A stretch of DNA of 39,343 bases from SUG2458 sp963651465 (GTDB lineage: Bacteria > Bacillota_I > Bacilli_A > RFN20 > CAG-826). Positions 31,839-39,343 of the stretch are shown here, piece by piece. Location: positions 1-39,343 of the forward strand of contig CAVJPS010000011.1 of NCBI GenBank assembly GCA_963651465.1, in the 5' to 3' direction. The first letter of the stretch is position 1. Each line of letters starts with the position of its first letter. A program made the translations under genes and the position numbers. Below the pieces are notes generated by a model, which saw only the letters and a list, made by a program, of their open reading frames with translations, was not told the origin of the DNA and did no database searches.

Positions 31839-32906
31839 ATGTTAATTCGTAACTTAAAATTAACTAATTATAGAACTTACGATAAATTAGATATCTCATT
31901 TGAAAAAGGTCTTAATTTTATATTAGGCCGTAACGCAAGTGGAAAAACTAACATTGTTGAAGCTATTTATTTTTTATCAATCGGACATTCATTTAGAACA
32001 GATGATGATAGTCAATTAATTAAAGATCAAAACGAATTTGCAGTTGTGGAAGGCCAATTTGATATTGGTGATAATGTTAAAAAAATAAAAACAGTCATTA
32101 CTTCCAAAAATAAAAGTATTACATGTAATTCTTATAAACTAGAAAGATTATCTGAACTTGCAAAAATGTTTAACGTCATTGTGTTTAAACCAGATGATGT
32201 ATTACTTTTTAACGACTCACCTTCGTTACGTCGTAAATTTATGGATACTTCTATTTCAAAAATGGATTATTCATATTTAAAATCTCTATCTGAATATAAT
32301 CGTTTACTTAAAGAAAGAAATGAAATATTAAAGTTAGAGAAAATTGATGATATTTATTTAGATACAATTACTACTCAAATGATAAATGTATCTAGACAAA
32401 TAGTGTTAAAACGAGATTCGTTTATTAACAAATTAAATGAACTTATTAGTAAAGTTATTAAAGAATTAAAAGGATGCAATGATTCAGTAGTACTTAAGTA
32501 TTATCCTTATCAAAAACCTGATGATGATTTTATTAATAAGGCTCAAAACACGTATAAAGACGCTTTAGAGAACGATTTAAGGCATAAGAGTACTTCTGTT
32601 GGTCTTCACAGAGAAAACTTCGTAGCGTCGCTAAATGGACGTGATATCGCAATATTTGGATCGCAAGGAGAGAAAAGATTAGTTGCTTTATCCCTTACGT
32701 TATGTCTTTATTTCTTAGTCGAGGAGAAAGAAAAGAAACCAATAGTTATATTAGATGATGTTTTATCCGAACTTGATAAAAATCATCAAACTCGACTTAT
32801 CAATTTTGTAAGCAAGATGGAACAAGTATTCATTACTGCTACAGATTATAACGATAAAAATATTAATTCTTATTATGTTTCAAACCATAGAATTACACGG
32901 AGGTAA
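31839..32906 (+). CDS. recF: DNA replication and repair protein RecF
   Basis: A 355-residue SMC-like ATPase that loads RecA at gaps. Walker A is FILGRNASGKTNIVEAI (~residues 27-43); the signature region VASLNGRDIAIFGSQGEKR (~265) and Walker B PIVILDDVLSELD (~305) are present. There is no strong ribosome site before ATG 31839, which suggests translation coupled to yaaA, 5 bp upstream. gyrB starts 3 bp after its stop. Confidence 0.96.
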   Translation: MLIRNLKLTNYRTYDKLDISFEKGLNFILGRNASGKTNIVEAIYFLSIGHSFRTDDDSQLIKDQNEFAVVEGQFDIGDNVKKIKTVITSKNKSITCNSYKLERLSELAKMFNVIVFKPDDVLLFNDSPSLRRKFMDTSISKMDYSYLKSLSEYNRLLKERNEILKLEKIDDIYLDTITTQMINVSRQIVLKRDSFINKLNELISKVIKELKGCNDSVVLKYYPYQKPDDDFINKAQNTYKDALENDLRHKSTSVGLHRENFVASLNGRDIAIFGSQGEKRLVALSLTLCLYFLVEEKEKKPIVILDDVLSELDKNHQTRLINFVSKMEQVFITATDYNDKNINSYYVSNHRITRR

Positions 32907-32909
32907 AAT

Positions 32910-34883
32910 ATGGAATCTAAAGATTTAAAAGAAGAACAAGCATTACTAGAGGAAGAAGAACGTGCTTTTGAAAAAGCTGATGAAAATTATACAGCTAACA
33001 ACATTCAAGTTCTTGAAGGATTAGAAGCTGTTCGTAAACGTCCTGGTATGTACATTGGTACAACATCAGAAGTTGGTTTACACCATTTAGTATGGGAAAT
33101 TGTTGATAACGCTATTGATGAAGCTTTAGCTGGCTACTGTGATACTGTTAATGTAACTATTAACAAAGATGGAACTATTACAGTTAAAGATAACGGACGT
33201 GGTATTCCTGTTGACGTTGTTGCAAAGACTGGTAAGTCTGCTGTCGAAACAGTTTATACAGTTTTACATGCTGGTGGTAAATTTGGTGAAGGTGGAGGTT
33301 ATAAAGTCTCTGGTGGTCTTCACGGTGTTGGTGCTTCAGTTGTTAACGCTTTATCAGAATGGGTAGTTGTTGAAGTTCATAAAGATGGCTTTGCATATCA
33401 AATTCGTTTTGAAAATGGAGGACACGTTGCTTCACCACTTAAAAAGATTGGTGAATGTGATGATAGAGGTACTATTGTTACATTTAAACCTGACGCTACA
33501 ATCTTTACTGAAACAACTACATATTCATATACAACTATTAGAGATCGTATTCGTCAAATGGCTTTCCTTAATAAGAAATTAAGAATGATTGTTAAAGATG
33601 AACGTGAAGAAGACTTATCAGAAGAATTCTATTATGAAGGTGGTATTAAAGAATATGTTAAATATCTTGATAGCGCTAAAGCACCATTGTTTGAAGATGT
33701 TATCTTCTGTGAAGGTGTTGAAAATGGAATTTTTGCAGAAGTAGCTTTACGTTACAACGATGGATATTCTTCAAATGTTTATTCATTCTGTAATAATATT
33801 AATACTCATGAGGGTGGTACTCATGAAGAAGGTTTTAGACTTGCTTTAACAAGAGTTATTAATCAATACGCTCGTGAACATAAATTTATTAAAGATGCTG
33901 AAGATAATTTAACATCTGAAGATGTACGTGAAGGTATTGTTGCTATCGTTTCGGTTAAACACCCTAACCCACAATATGAAGGACAAACTAAGACAAAATT
34001 AGGTAACTCAGAAGTTCGTAAAATCGTCTCACAAATTGTTACCAATTACTTAAATCGTTACTTACTTGAAAATCCTACAAACGCAAAGATAATTATGGAA
34101 AAAGTTGTCCTTGCTGCTAATGCAAGACAAGCTGCTCGTAACGCAAGAGAAGCAACTCGTCGTAAAGGTGCTTTAGAACTTACAACTTTACCTGGTAAAC
34201 TTGCTGACTGTTCATCACGTGACCCTCAAAAATGTGAATTGTATATCGTCGAAGGTAACTCAGCTGGTGGTAGTGCTAAAAATGGTCGTGACCGTGAAAC
34301 TCAAGCAATCTTACCACTTCGTGGTAAAATTCTTAATGTCGAAAAAGCAAACGATAAGAGAATATTTGCAAATGCTGAAATTGGTAATATGATTACAGCT
34401 ATTGGTGGAGGACTTGGAGAAGAATTCGATGTCAGTAAAATTCGTTATAATAAAATCGTTATTATGACCGATGCTGATGTTGATGGTTCTCATATTCGTA
34501 TATTATTATTAACATTCTTCTTTAGATACATGAGACCTTTAATTGAAACAGGTCATATCTATATTGCTCAACCTCCTTTATATAAAGTTGAGTGGAGAAG
34601 AAAACAATATTATTGTTATAACGATGAACAACTAGAATTATTAAAATCAAAGATTCCGGGTGGAAAAATTGATATTCAACGTTATAAAGGTCTTGGTGAA
34701 ATGGATGCTCAACAATTATGGGAAACAACTATGGATCCAGAGGCTCGTAAAATGCTAGTTGTTAATTTAGATGATGCTTTAGAAGCAGATCGTATTTTTG
34801 ATGAATTAATGGGTGACAATGTTGAACCTCGTCGTAATTTTATTCATGAAAATGCAAAGTTTGTTAAGAACTTAGATATTTAA
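32910..34883 (+). CDS. gyrB: DNA gyrase subunit B
   Basis: A 657-residue ATPase subunit of gyrase. After a ~30-residue acidic lead (EEQALLEEEERAFEKADEN) comes the GHKL ATPase domain: VLEGLEAVRKRPGMYIG, EIVDNAIDEALAG, DNGRGIPV and GGLHGVGASVVNALS. The transducer and Toprim domains follow (VEGNSAGGSAKNGRDR, ~447; PLRGKILNVEKA; MTDADVDGSHIRILLLTFF), ending in the C-terminal GyrB tail ARRNFIHENAKFVKNLDI-type text. The start follows GGAGG in the recF end. Both length and domain order are standard for the Gram-positive type. Confidence 0.97.
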   Translation: MESKDLKEEQALLEEEERAFEKADENYTANNIQVLEGLEAVRKRPGMYIGTTSEVGLHHLVWEIVDNAIDEALAGYCDTVNVTINKDGTITVKDNGRGIPVDVVAKTGKSAVETVYTVLHAGGKFGEGGGYKVSGGLHGVGASVVNALSEWVVVEVHKDGFAYQIRFENGGHVASPLKKIGECDDRGTIVTFKPDATIFTETTTYSYTTIRDRIRQMAFLNKKLRMIVKDEREEDLSEEFYYEGGIKEYVKYLDSAKAPLFEDVIFCEGVENGIFAEVALRYNDGYSSNVYSFCNNINTHEGGTHEEGFRLALTRVINQYAREHKFIKDAEDNLTSEDVREGIVAIVSVKHPNPQYEGQTKTKLGNSEVRKIVSQIVTNYLNRYLLENPTNAKIIMEKVVLAANARQAARNAREATRRKGALELTTLPGKLADCSSRDPQKCELYIVEGNSAGGSAKNGRDRETQAILPLRGKILNVEKANDKRIFANAEIGNMITAIGGGLGEEFDVSKIRYNKIVIMTDADVDGSHIRILLLTFFFRYMRPLIETGHIYIAQPPLYKVEWRRKQYYCYNDEQLELLKSKIPGGKIDIQRYKGLGEMDAQQLWETTMDPEARKMLVVNLDDALEADRIFDELMGDNVEPRRNFIHENAKFVKNLDI

Positions 34884-34901
34884 TGAAAGGAGATTTGAAA
34901 T

Positions 34902-37556
34902 ATGTTATTAGATGATAATGAAGAATTAATTGAACAAAACGAAAACGAAAATGAAGAATCTCCAGAAAATGAAGAAGAATTAGATAAAGAAGCAGAAGAA
35001 TTAGAAGGTATTGAAAGTGGTATTGTCGCTGGTTTACGTGATACTAACTTAACTAGTGAAATTAAATCATGCTTCCTTGATTATTCAATGTCTGTTATTG
35101 TATCCCGTGCAATTCCTGATGCACGTGATGGTTTAAAACCTGTTCATCGTCGTATTATATACGGCATGAACGAATTAGGTATGCAACCAAATCAACCATA
35201 TAAAAAATCTGCACGTATTGTTGGTGATGTTATGGGTAAATTTCACCCTCACGGTGATGCTGCATTATATGGTGCACTTGTTAGACTTGCTCAACCATTC
35301 TCTATCCGTTATACGTTAGTTGACGGACATGGTAACTTTGGTTCAATTGATGGTGATGAAGCTGCTGCTATGCGTTATACTGAAGCACGTATGAGCAAAA
35401 TCGCCATGGAAATGGTTAAAGATATTGATGAGAATACAGTTGATTTTATGGATAACTATGATGGTACTGAAAAAGAGCCTGTAGTTCTTCCATCACGTAT
35501 TCCTAACTTACTTGTTAATGGTTCAAGTGGTATTGCTGTTGGTATGGCTACTAATATGCCACCACATAATTTAGGTGAAGTAATTGATGCTATAAAAGTA
35601 GTAGCTGAAAATCCTGATGTTACTGCAACTGAATTAATGAATACAGTCTTACCTGGACCTGATTTTCCTACCGGTGCTTTAATACTTGGACGTAGTGGAA
35701 TTCGTAAAGCTTATGAGACTGGTACTGGTACAATTGTTCTACGTAGTAGAACAAATATTGAAGAATTAAAGAACGGTAAGAAGAGAATTATTATTGATGA
35801 AATTCCATATCAAGTTAATAAAGCTAAGATGATTGAATCCATGGCAAAGTTATGCCGTGAGAAGATTATTGAAGGTGTTACTGATATTCGTGATGAATCC
35901 AACAAAGAAGGTATTCGTGTTGTTGTTGAATGTAAAAAAGAATCAGTTCCTGAAGTCATTCTTAATCAATTCTTTAAAATGACACAATTACAATGTTCTT
36001 ATGGTATTATCAACCTAGTTCTTGATCACGGACAACCAAAAGTTTTAGGTGTTGTAGATTTATTAAAATTATATCTTGATCACCAAATTGAAGTTGTTAC
36101 ACGTCGTACACGTTATTTATTAAAGAAAGCAAGTGATCGTCTCCACATTTTAGATGGTTTAATTATTGCTATTGATAATATTGATGAAGTTGTTGAAATT
36201 ATTAAGAAATCACCAACTGTTGAAAGTGCACGTAACGCTTTAATTGCTCGCTTTGAAATCGATGAAATTCAAGCTAAAGAAATCTTAGATATGCGTTTAT
36301 CTAAATTAACTGGCTTAGAAAAAGGTAAAATTGAAGCAGAAATTGCAAAACTTAATGGTTTAATTGAAGAATATAATACATTATTATCTGATCGTCATAA
36401 TATCGTTACTAAGGTATTAGAAGAATTAGATGAAATTAAAGCAAAATTCAACGATGAACGTCGTACTGAAATTTCAAATGATCTAAGTATGATTGAAGAT
36501 GAAGATTTAATTCCTGAAGAGGAAATTATCATTACTTTAACCAAAAATGGTTATATTAAACGTTTAGCTCCAGATACATTCCGTTCCCAAAATCGTGGTG
36601 GACGTGGTATTAAAGGTATGCAAACAAACGAAGATGATATCGTAGATATTATTGTACATACAAAGACACACACTGATGTTTTATTCTTTACAAGTTTTGG
36701 TAAAGTATATCGTATTAGAGGATATAAGATTCCTGAATTCTCTCGTACATCAAAAGGATTACCAGTTGTTAACTTATTAAAACTTGATAAAGAAGAAAAG
36801 GTTAAATCTATTTTGTCCATTGATAGTGGTGCTGATACCGACTTCTTATTCTTTATTACAAAAAATGGTGTTGTTAAGAAAACCCCATTAAAAGAATTTG
36901 AATCAATTCGAACAAATGGTAAAATTGCTATTACATTAAAAGATGGCGATGAATTACTTGATGTTAAACATACAGATGGTAATATGATTATCGGTCTTGC
37001 TACTGCAAAGGGTAAGATGGTTAACTTTTATGAATCATCAGTCCGTTCTATGGGACGTACAGCTGCTGGTGTAAGAGGCATGAAAATTGATGGCTCTTAT
37101 GTTGTTGGTGCAACAACATCTGGCGAAGGTAAATATATCTTATGTATTACTGCAAAAGGTTTTGGTAAGATGACACCTGCAACCGAATATCGTTTAACAT
37201 CACGTGGTACTAAAGGTGTTATTACTGTTAACGCAAGTGAACGTAATGGTCAATTAGTTGCTATGCGTGCTGTTAATGGTGATGAAGACTTAATGATGAT
37301 TACTCAAGCAGGTATTGTAATTCGTATTTCATTAAAACAAGTTAAGATTTGTGGTCGTAACACATTAGGAGTTCACGTTATTAGATTAGATGAAGGCTCA
37401 GTTGTTTCATCAATTGCAGTATTAGATCCATCTGAAAACGATTCTGAAGGAGAATATGCTGAAGTCGACGAAAATGCTGAAGTTGAAGAAATGTCAGCAG
37501 AACAAATTGCTGAGGCAGATAAGCCAGAAGAAGCACCTACTGAAGACGAAGAATAA
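34902..37556 (+). CDS. gyrA: DNA gyrase subunit A
   Basis: An 884-residue breakage-reunion subunit. A ~40-residue acidic N-terminal extension precedes the conserved start (EIKSCFLDYSMSVIVSRAIP). The active tyrosine is in AAAMRYTEARM (Y159). The quinolone region reads HPHGDAALYGALVRLAQ: the positions matching E. coli Ser83 and Asp87 are Ala120 and Gly124. The C-terminal beta-pinwheel has a GyrA box SQNRGGRGIKG, which marks gyrase rather than ParC. A ~40-residue acidic tail closes the protein. ATG follows AAAGGAG, 18 bp after gyrB. Confidence 0.97.
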   Translation: MLLDDNEELIEQNENENEESPENEEELDKEAEELEGIESGIVAGLRDTNLTSEIKSCFLDYSMSVIVSRAIPDARDGLKPVHRRIIYGMNELGMQPNQPYKKSARIVGDVMGKFHPHGDAALYGALVRLAQPFSIRYTLVDGHGNFGSIDGDEAAAMRYTEARMSKIAMEMVKDIDENTVDFMDNYDGTEKEPVVLPSRIPNLLVNGSSGIAVGMATNMPPHNLGEVIDAIKVVAENPDVTATELMNTVLPGPDFPTGALILGRSGIRKAYETGTGTIVLRSRTNIEELKNGKKRIIIDEIPYQVNKAKMIESMAKLCREKIIEGVTDIRDESNKEGIRVVVECKKESVPEVILNQFFKMTQLQCSYGIINLVLDHGQPKVLGVVDLLKLYLDHQIEVVTRRTRYLLKKASDRLHILDGLIIAIDNIDEVVEIIKKSPTVESARNALIARFEIDEIQAKEILDMRLSKLTGLEKGKIEAEIAKLNGLIEEYNTLLSDRHNIVTKVLEELDEIKAKFNDERRTEISNDLSMIEDEDLIPEEEIIITLTKNGYIKRLAPDTFRSQNRGGRGIKGMQTNEDDIVDIIVHTKTHTDVLFFTSFGKVYRIRGYKIPEFSRTSKGLPVVNLLKLDKEEKVKSILSIDSGADTDFLFFITKNGVVKKTPLKEFESIRTNGKIAITLKDGDELLDVKHTDGNMIIGLATAKGKMVNFYESSVRSMGRTAAGVRGMKIDGSYVVGATTSGEGKYILCITAKGFGKMTPATEYRLTSRGTKGVITVNASERNGQLVAMRAVNGDEDLMMITQAGIVIRISLKQVKICGRNTLGVHVIRLDEGSVVSSIAVLDPSENDSEGEYAEVDENAEVEEMSAEQIAEADKPEEAPTEDEE

Positions 37557-37566
37557 TAAAAAAATT

Positions 37567-37592
37567 AAGGAGATTTTTTAAATCTCCTTTTT
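37567..37592 (+). terminator. Terminator of the gyrase operon
   Basis: A 10-bp stem (AAGGAGATTT with AAATCTCCTT), a three-base loop and six T, 10 bp after the gyrA stop. Confidence 0.92.
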
Positions 37593-37671
37593 TCTTTATA
37601 TATATAGCGTTATAAAAAGTAATAATTTAAATTTAGTAAAGATATCTTAAATAGCCTTTTTTAAATTATTA

Positions 37672-37700
37672 TTGATAATATTTATTTTAAATATTAAAAT
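37672..37700 (+). promoter_or_regulatory. serS promoter
   Basis: TTGATA (37672-37677) and TAAAAT (37695-37700) are 17 bp apart, placing the transcript start near 37707, at the head of the T-box leader. The stretch 37593-37671 is AT-rich and empty. Confidence 0.7.
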
Positions 37701-37706
37701 ATAGTT

Positions 37707-37915
37707 GCTATATGAAAGGGAAAAAGTTAATATTCTTTTTCTAGAAAGTTGCTGGTTGATGGAAAGTAACAAAGATATTAATTATATCCACCCTGGAAAG
37801 CGAACGTAATTGTTCCGTTACTCGCGTTAAGAGTAAAGAGATATATTATTGATAAAATAATATGAATAGGGTGGTACCGCGTTATTATAACGGCCTATGT
37901 ATAGGTACTTTTTTT
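37707..37915 (+). ncRNA. T-box leader (tRNA-Ser sensing) of serS
   Basis: The T-box sequence AGGGTGGTACCGCG (37868-37881) matches the consensus exactly. A stem GCGA..GTAA/TTAC..TCGC around 37799-37825, followed by GCGTTAAGAG, fits the region before the antiterminator. A terminator (GTACC with GGTAC, then seven T at 37909-37915) competes with the antiterminator. Uncharged tRNA-Ser should favour read-through. Stem I is short here (paired arms near 37727-37733 and 37775-37781), and I could not place the specifier codon with certainty; the identity of the tRNA follows from the gene downstream. Confidence 0.92.
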
Positions 37916-37938
37916 ATTGTTTGAAAGGAGATTAACAA

Positions 37939-39228
37939 ATGTTAGACATTAAATTTATTAGAGAAAATCCTGAAATTGTAAAAGAAAACATTAAGAAGAA
38001 ATTCCAAGATGCTAAGTTACCTTTAGTTGATGAAGTTATCGAACTTGATGCAAAGATTCGTGGCTTAAAACAAGAAGGTGGAGACTTAAGAGCAGAACGT
38101 AATAATGTTTCTCAACAAATTGGATTATTAATGAGAGAAAAGAAAGTTGATGAAGCAAACGCAATGAAAGCTCGCGTTGTAGAAATCAACAATAAGTTAG
38201 TAGGAATTGAAGAAGAAGAAGCAAAGTTAAGTGAAGAATTACGTACACGTATGCTTGTTATTCCTAATATTATTGATAAGACAGTTCCAATTGGTAAAGA
38301 TGATTCAGAAAACGTTGAAGTTAAAAAATATATTTTACCTTTTGAAAAAGGTTTTGAAATTCCTTATCACTTGGATATCATTGAAAAATTAGGTGGTATT
38401 GATTTAGATAGTGCTCGTCGTGTTGCTGGTAATGGATTCTATTATTTACTTGGAGATGTTGCTCGTTTACATGAAGCAGTTATTGCTTACGCACGTGACT
38501 TTATGATTAGTAAAGGTTTCACATATTGTATTCCACCATTCATGATTCGTAGTAATGTTGTTACTGGTGTTATGTCTTTTGCTGAAATGGAACAAATGAT
38601 GTATAAAATTGAAGGCGAAGATTTATATTTAATTGGTACAAGTGAACACTCAATGATTGGTCGTTTTATGGATACAATTAACGATAAAGCTAATTTACCT
38701 ATTACTTTAACTTCATATTCACCTTGCTTTAGAAAAGAAAAAGGTGCACATGGTATTGAAGAAAGAGGTATTTATCGTATTCACCAATTTGAAAAGCAAG
38801 AAATGATTGTTGTTTGTGAACCTGAAGATTCAATGGATTGGTTCCACAAATTATATTCATATACAGTTGAATTATTTACATCTATGGGAGTACCTGTAAG
38901 AACACTTGAATGTTGTTCTGGTGATTTAGCTGACTTAAAAGTTAAATCATACGATGTTGAAGCATGGTCACCTCGTCAAAAGAAATATTTTGAAGTTGGA
39001 TCATGTAGTAACTTAGGTGATGCACAAGCTCGTAGATTAGGCATTCGTATTAAAGGTGAAAAAGGCAACTACTATGCTCATACATTAAATAACACTGTTG
39101 TTGCTCCACCACGTATGTTAATTGCTATTTTAGAGAACTTCTTACACGAAGATGGCTCTGTCGATGTACCAGAAGTATTATGGCCATATATGGGTGGTAC
39201 AAAAGTTTTATTACCTAAAAAGAAATAA
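37939..39228 (+). CDS. serS: Seryl-tRNA synthetase
   Basis: A 429-residue class II synthetase that charges tRNA-Ser. The N-terminal coiled-coil arm covers about residues 25-105 (KIRGLKQEGGDLRAERNNVS). Motif 2 is FRKEKGAHGIEERGIYRIHQFEKQE. The active-site segment EVGSCSNLGDAQARRLGIRI and motif 3 AHTLNNTVVAPPRMLIAILEN differ from the commoner SSCSNF and NGSGLAVGR forms, suggesting a less usual SerS subtype. ATG follows AAAGGAG. The T-box leader controls it. Confidence 0.96.
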   Translation: MLDIKFIRENPEIVKENIKKKFQDAKLPLVDEVIELDAKIRGLKQEGGDLRAERNNVSQQIGLLMREKKVDEANAMKARVVEINNKLVGIEEEEAKLSEELRTRMLVIPNIIDKTVPIGKDDSENVEVKKYILPFEKGFEIPYHLDIIEKLGGIDLDSARRVAGNGFYYLLGDVARLHEAVIAYARDFMISKGFTYCIPPFMIRSNVVTGVMSFAEMEQMMYKIEGEDLYLIGTSEHSMIGRFMDTINDKANLPITLTSYSPCFRKEKGAHGIEERGIYRIHQFEKQEMIVVCEPEDSMDWFHKLYSYTVELFTSMGVPVRTLECCSGDLADLKVKSYDVEAWSPRQKKYFEVGSCSNLGDAQARRLGIRIKGEKGNYYAHTLNNTVVAPPRMLIAILENFLHEDGSVDVPEVLWPYMGGTKVLLPKKK

Positions 39229-39240
39229 TAATTGATTTAT

Positions 39241-39275
39241 AAGAGGAAATAGGATTAACTATTTCTTCTTTTTTT
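39241..39275 (+). terminator. Terminator of serS
   Basis: A 12-bp stem with one G-T pair (39241-39252 with 39259-39270), a six-base loop and seven T, 12 bp after the serS stop. Confidence 0.9.
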
Positions 39276-39276
39276 A

Positions 39277-39333
39277 TTGACAAAAATGTTACGGGGGGGG
39301 GTATTATTTAACTTGGTTATAAAAACCAGGAGG
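39277..39333 (+). promoter_or_regulatory. Promoter with a nine-G spacer tract, hairpin and ribosome site of the next gene
   Basis: TTGACA (39277-39282) and TATTAT (39302-39307) are 19 bp apart, and the spacer contains nine consecutive G (39293-39301). The leader has a small hairpin TGGTT/AACCA (39314-39328) directly before AGGAGG (39328-39333). The start codon would lie just past the window. Loss of two G would give the optimal 17-bp spacing, so promoter strength could change by strand slippage. Confidence 0.65.
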
Positions 39334-39343
39334 ATTTTTTAAA

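Noticed and set aside
1..39343. tRNA, rRNA, CRISPR array, insertion sequence or phage
   Set aside because: I saw no tRNA-like cloverleaf ends, rRNA segments, regularly spaced repeats, transposase or integrase genes on either strand.

Overview
The window is AT-rich, uses the standard code (TGG for Trp, TGA as a stop) and carries strong Shine-Dalgarno sites, CIRCE boxes, cre-type catabolite sites, a T-box and a dnaA-centred replication origin. This points to a low-GC Gram-positive (Bacillota), probably a gut-type Bacilli/Erysipelotrichales-like lineage; the exact lineage is inference. Core genes look intact. Broken genes are confined to accessory or cell-surface loci.

Layout. (1) 1-1722, minus strand: remains of a radical SAM gene and an ABC ATPase/permease gene, joined through a 229-bp segment that is a perfect inverted copy of part of the ABC exporter gene 2.7 kb away. 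(2) 1840-6332: a TetR regulator with twin palindromic operators, then a two-gene heterodimeric ABC exporter with an asymmetric (one degenerate, one canonical) ATPase pair. (3) 6333-13815: a secreted endonuclease I-type nuclease behind a cre site; a minus-strand pair of FGGY sugar kinase and phosphodiesterase-type hydrolase; and pyruvate phosphate dikinase. (4) 13830-14399: a small heat-shock protein under two CIRCE elements. (5) 14498-19043: two exported proteins with SipW-like N termini, the second 1188 residues long. (6) 19059-20868: a lipoprotein gene broken by two single-base frameshifts.

(7) 20891-28252, minus strand, housekeeping: ispE, ksgA, rnmV, tatD, mnmE, jag, yidC, rnpA, rpmH. (8) 28253-37592: oriC, dnaA, a second DnaA-box cluster, dnaN, the S4-domain gene yaaA, recF, gyrB and gyrA. 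(9) 37672-39275: a T-box leader and serS. (10) 39277-39343: a promoter-like element with a nine-G tract between its -35 and -10 boxes, leading to a ribosome-binding site for a gene beyond the window.

The two core arms diverge from oriC, as usual in Bacillota: ribosome/RNA processing and membrane insertion to the left, replication initiation and gyrase to the right. The points most worth a second look are the nine-G promoter tract, the seven-G tract at the start of the radical SAM gene, the 229-bp chimeric repeat, the single-base frameshifts confined to surface genes, the unusual GyrA quinolone-site residues and the GC-rich patch inside the giant surface protein.
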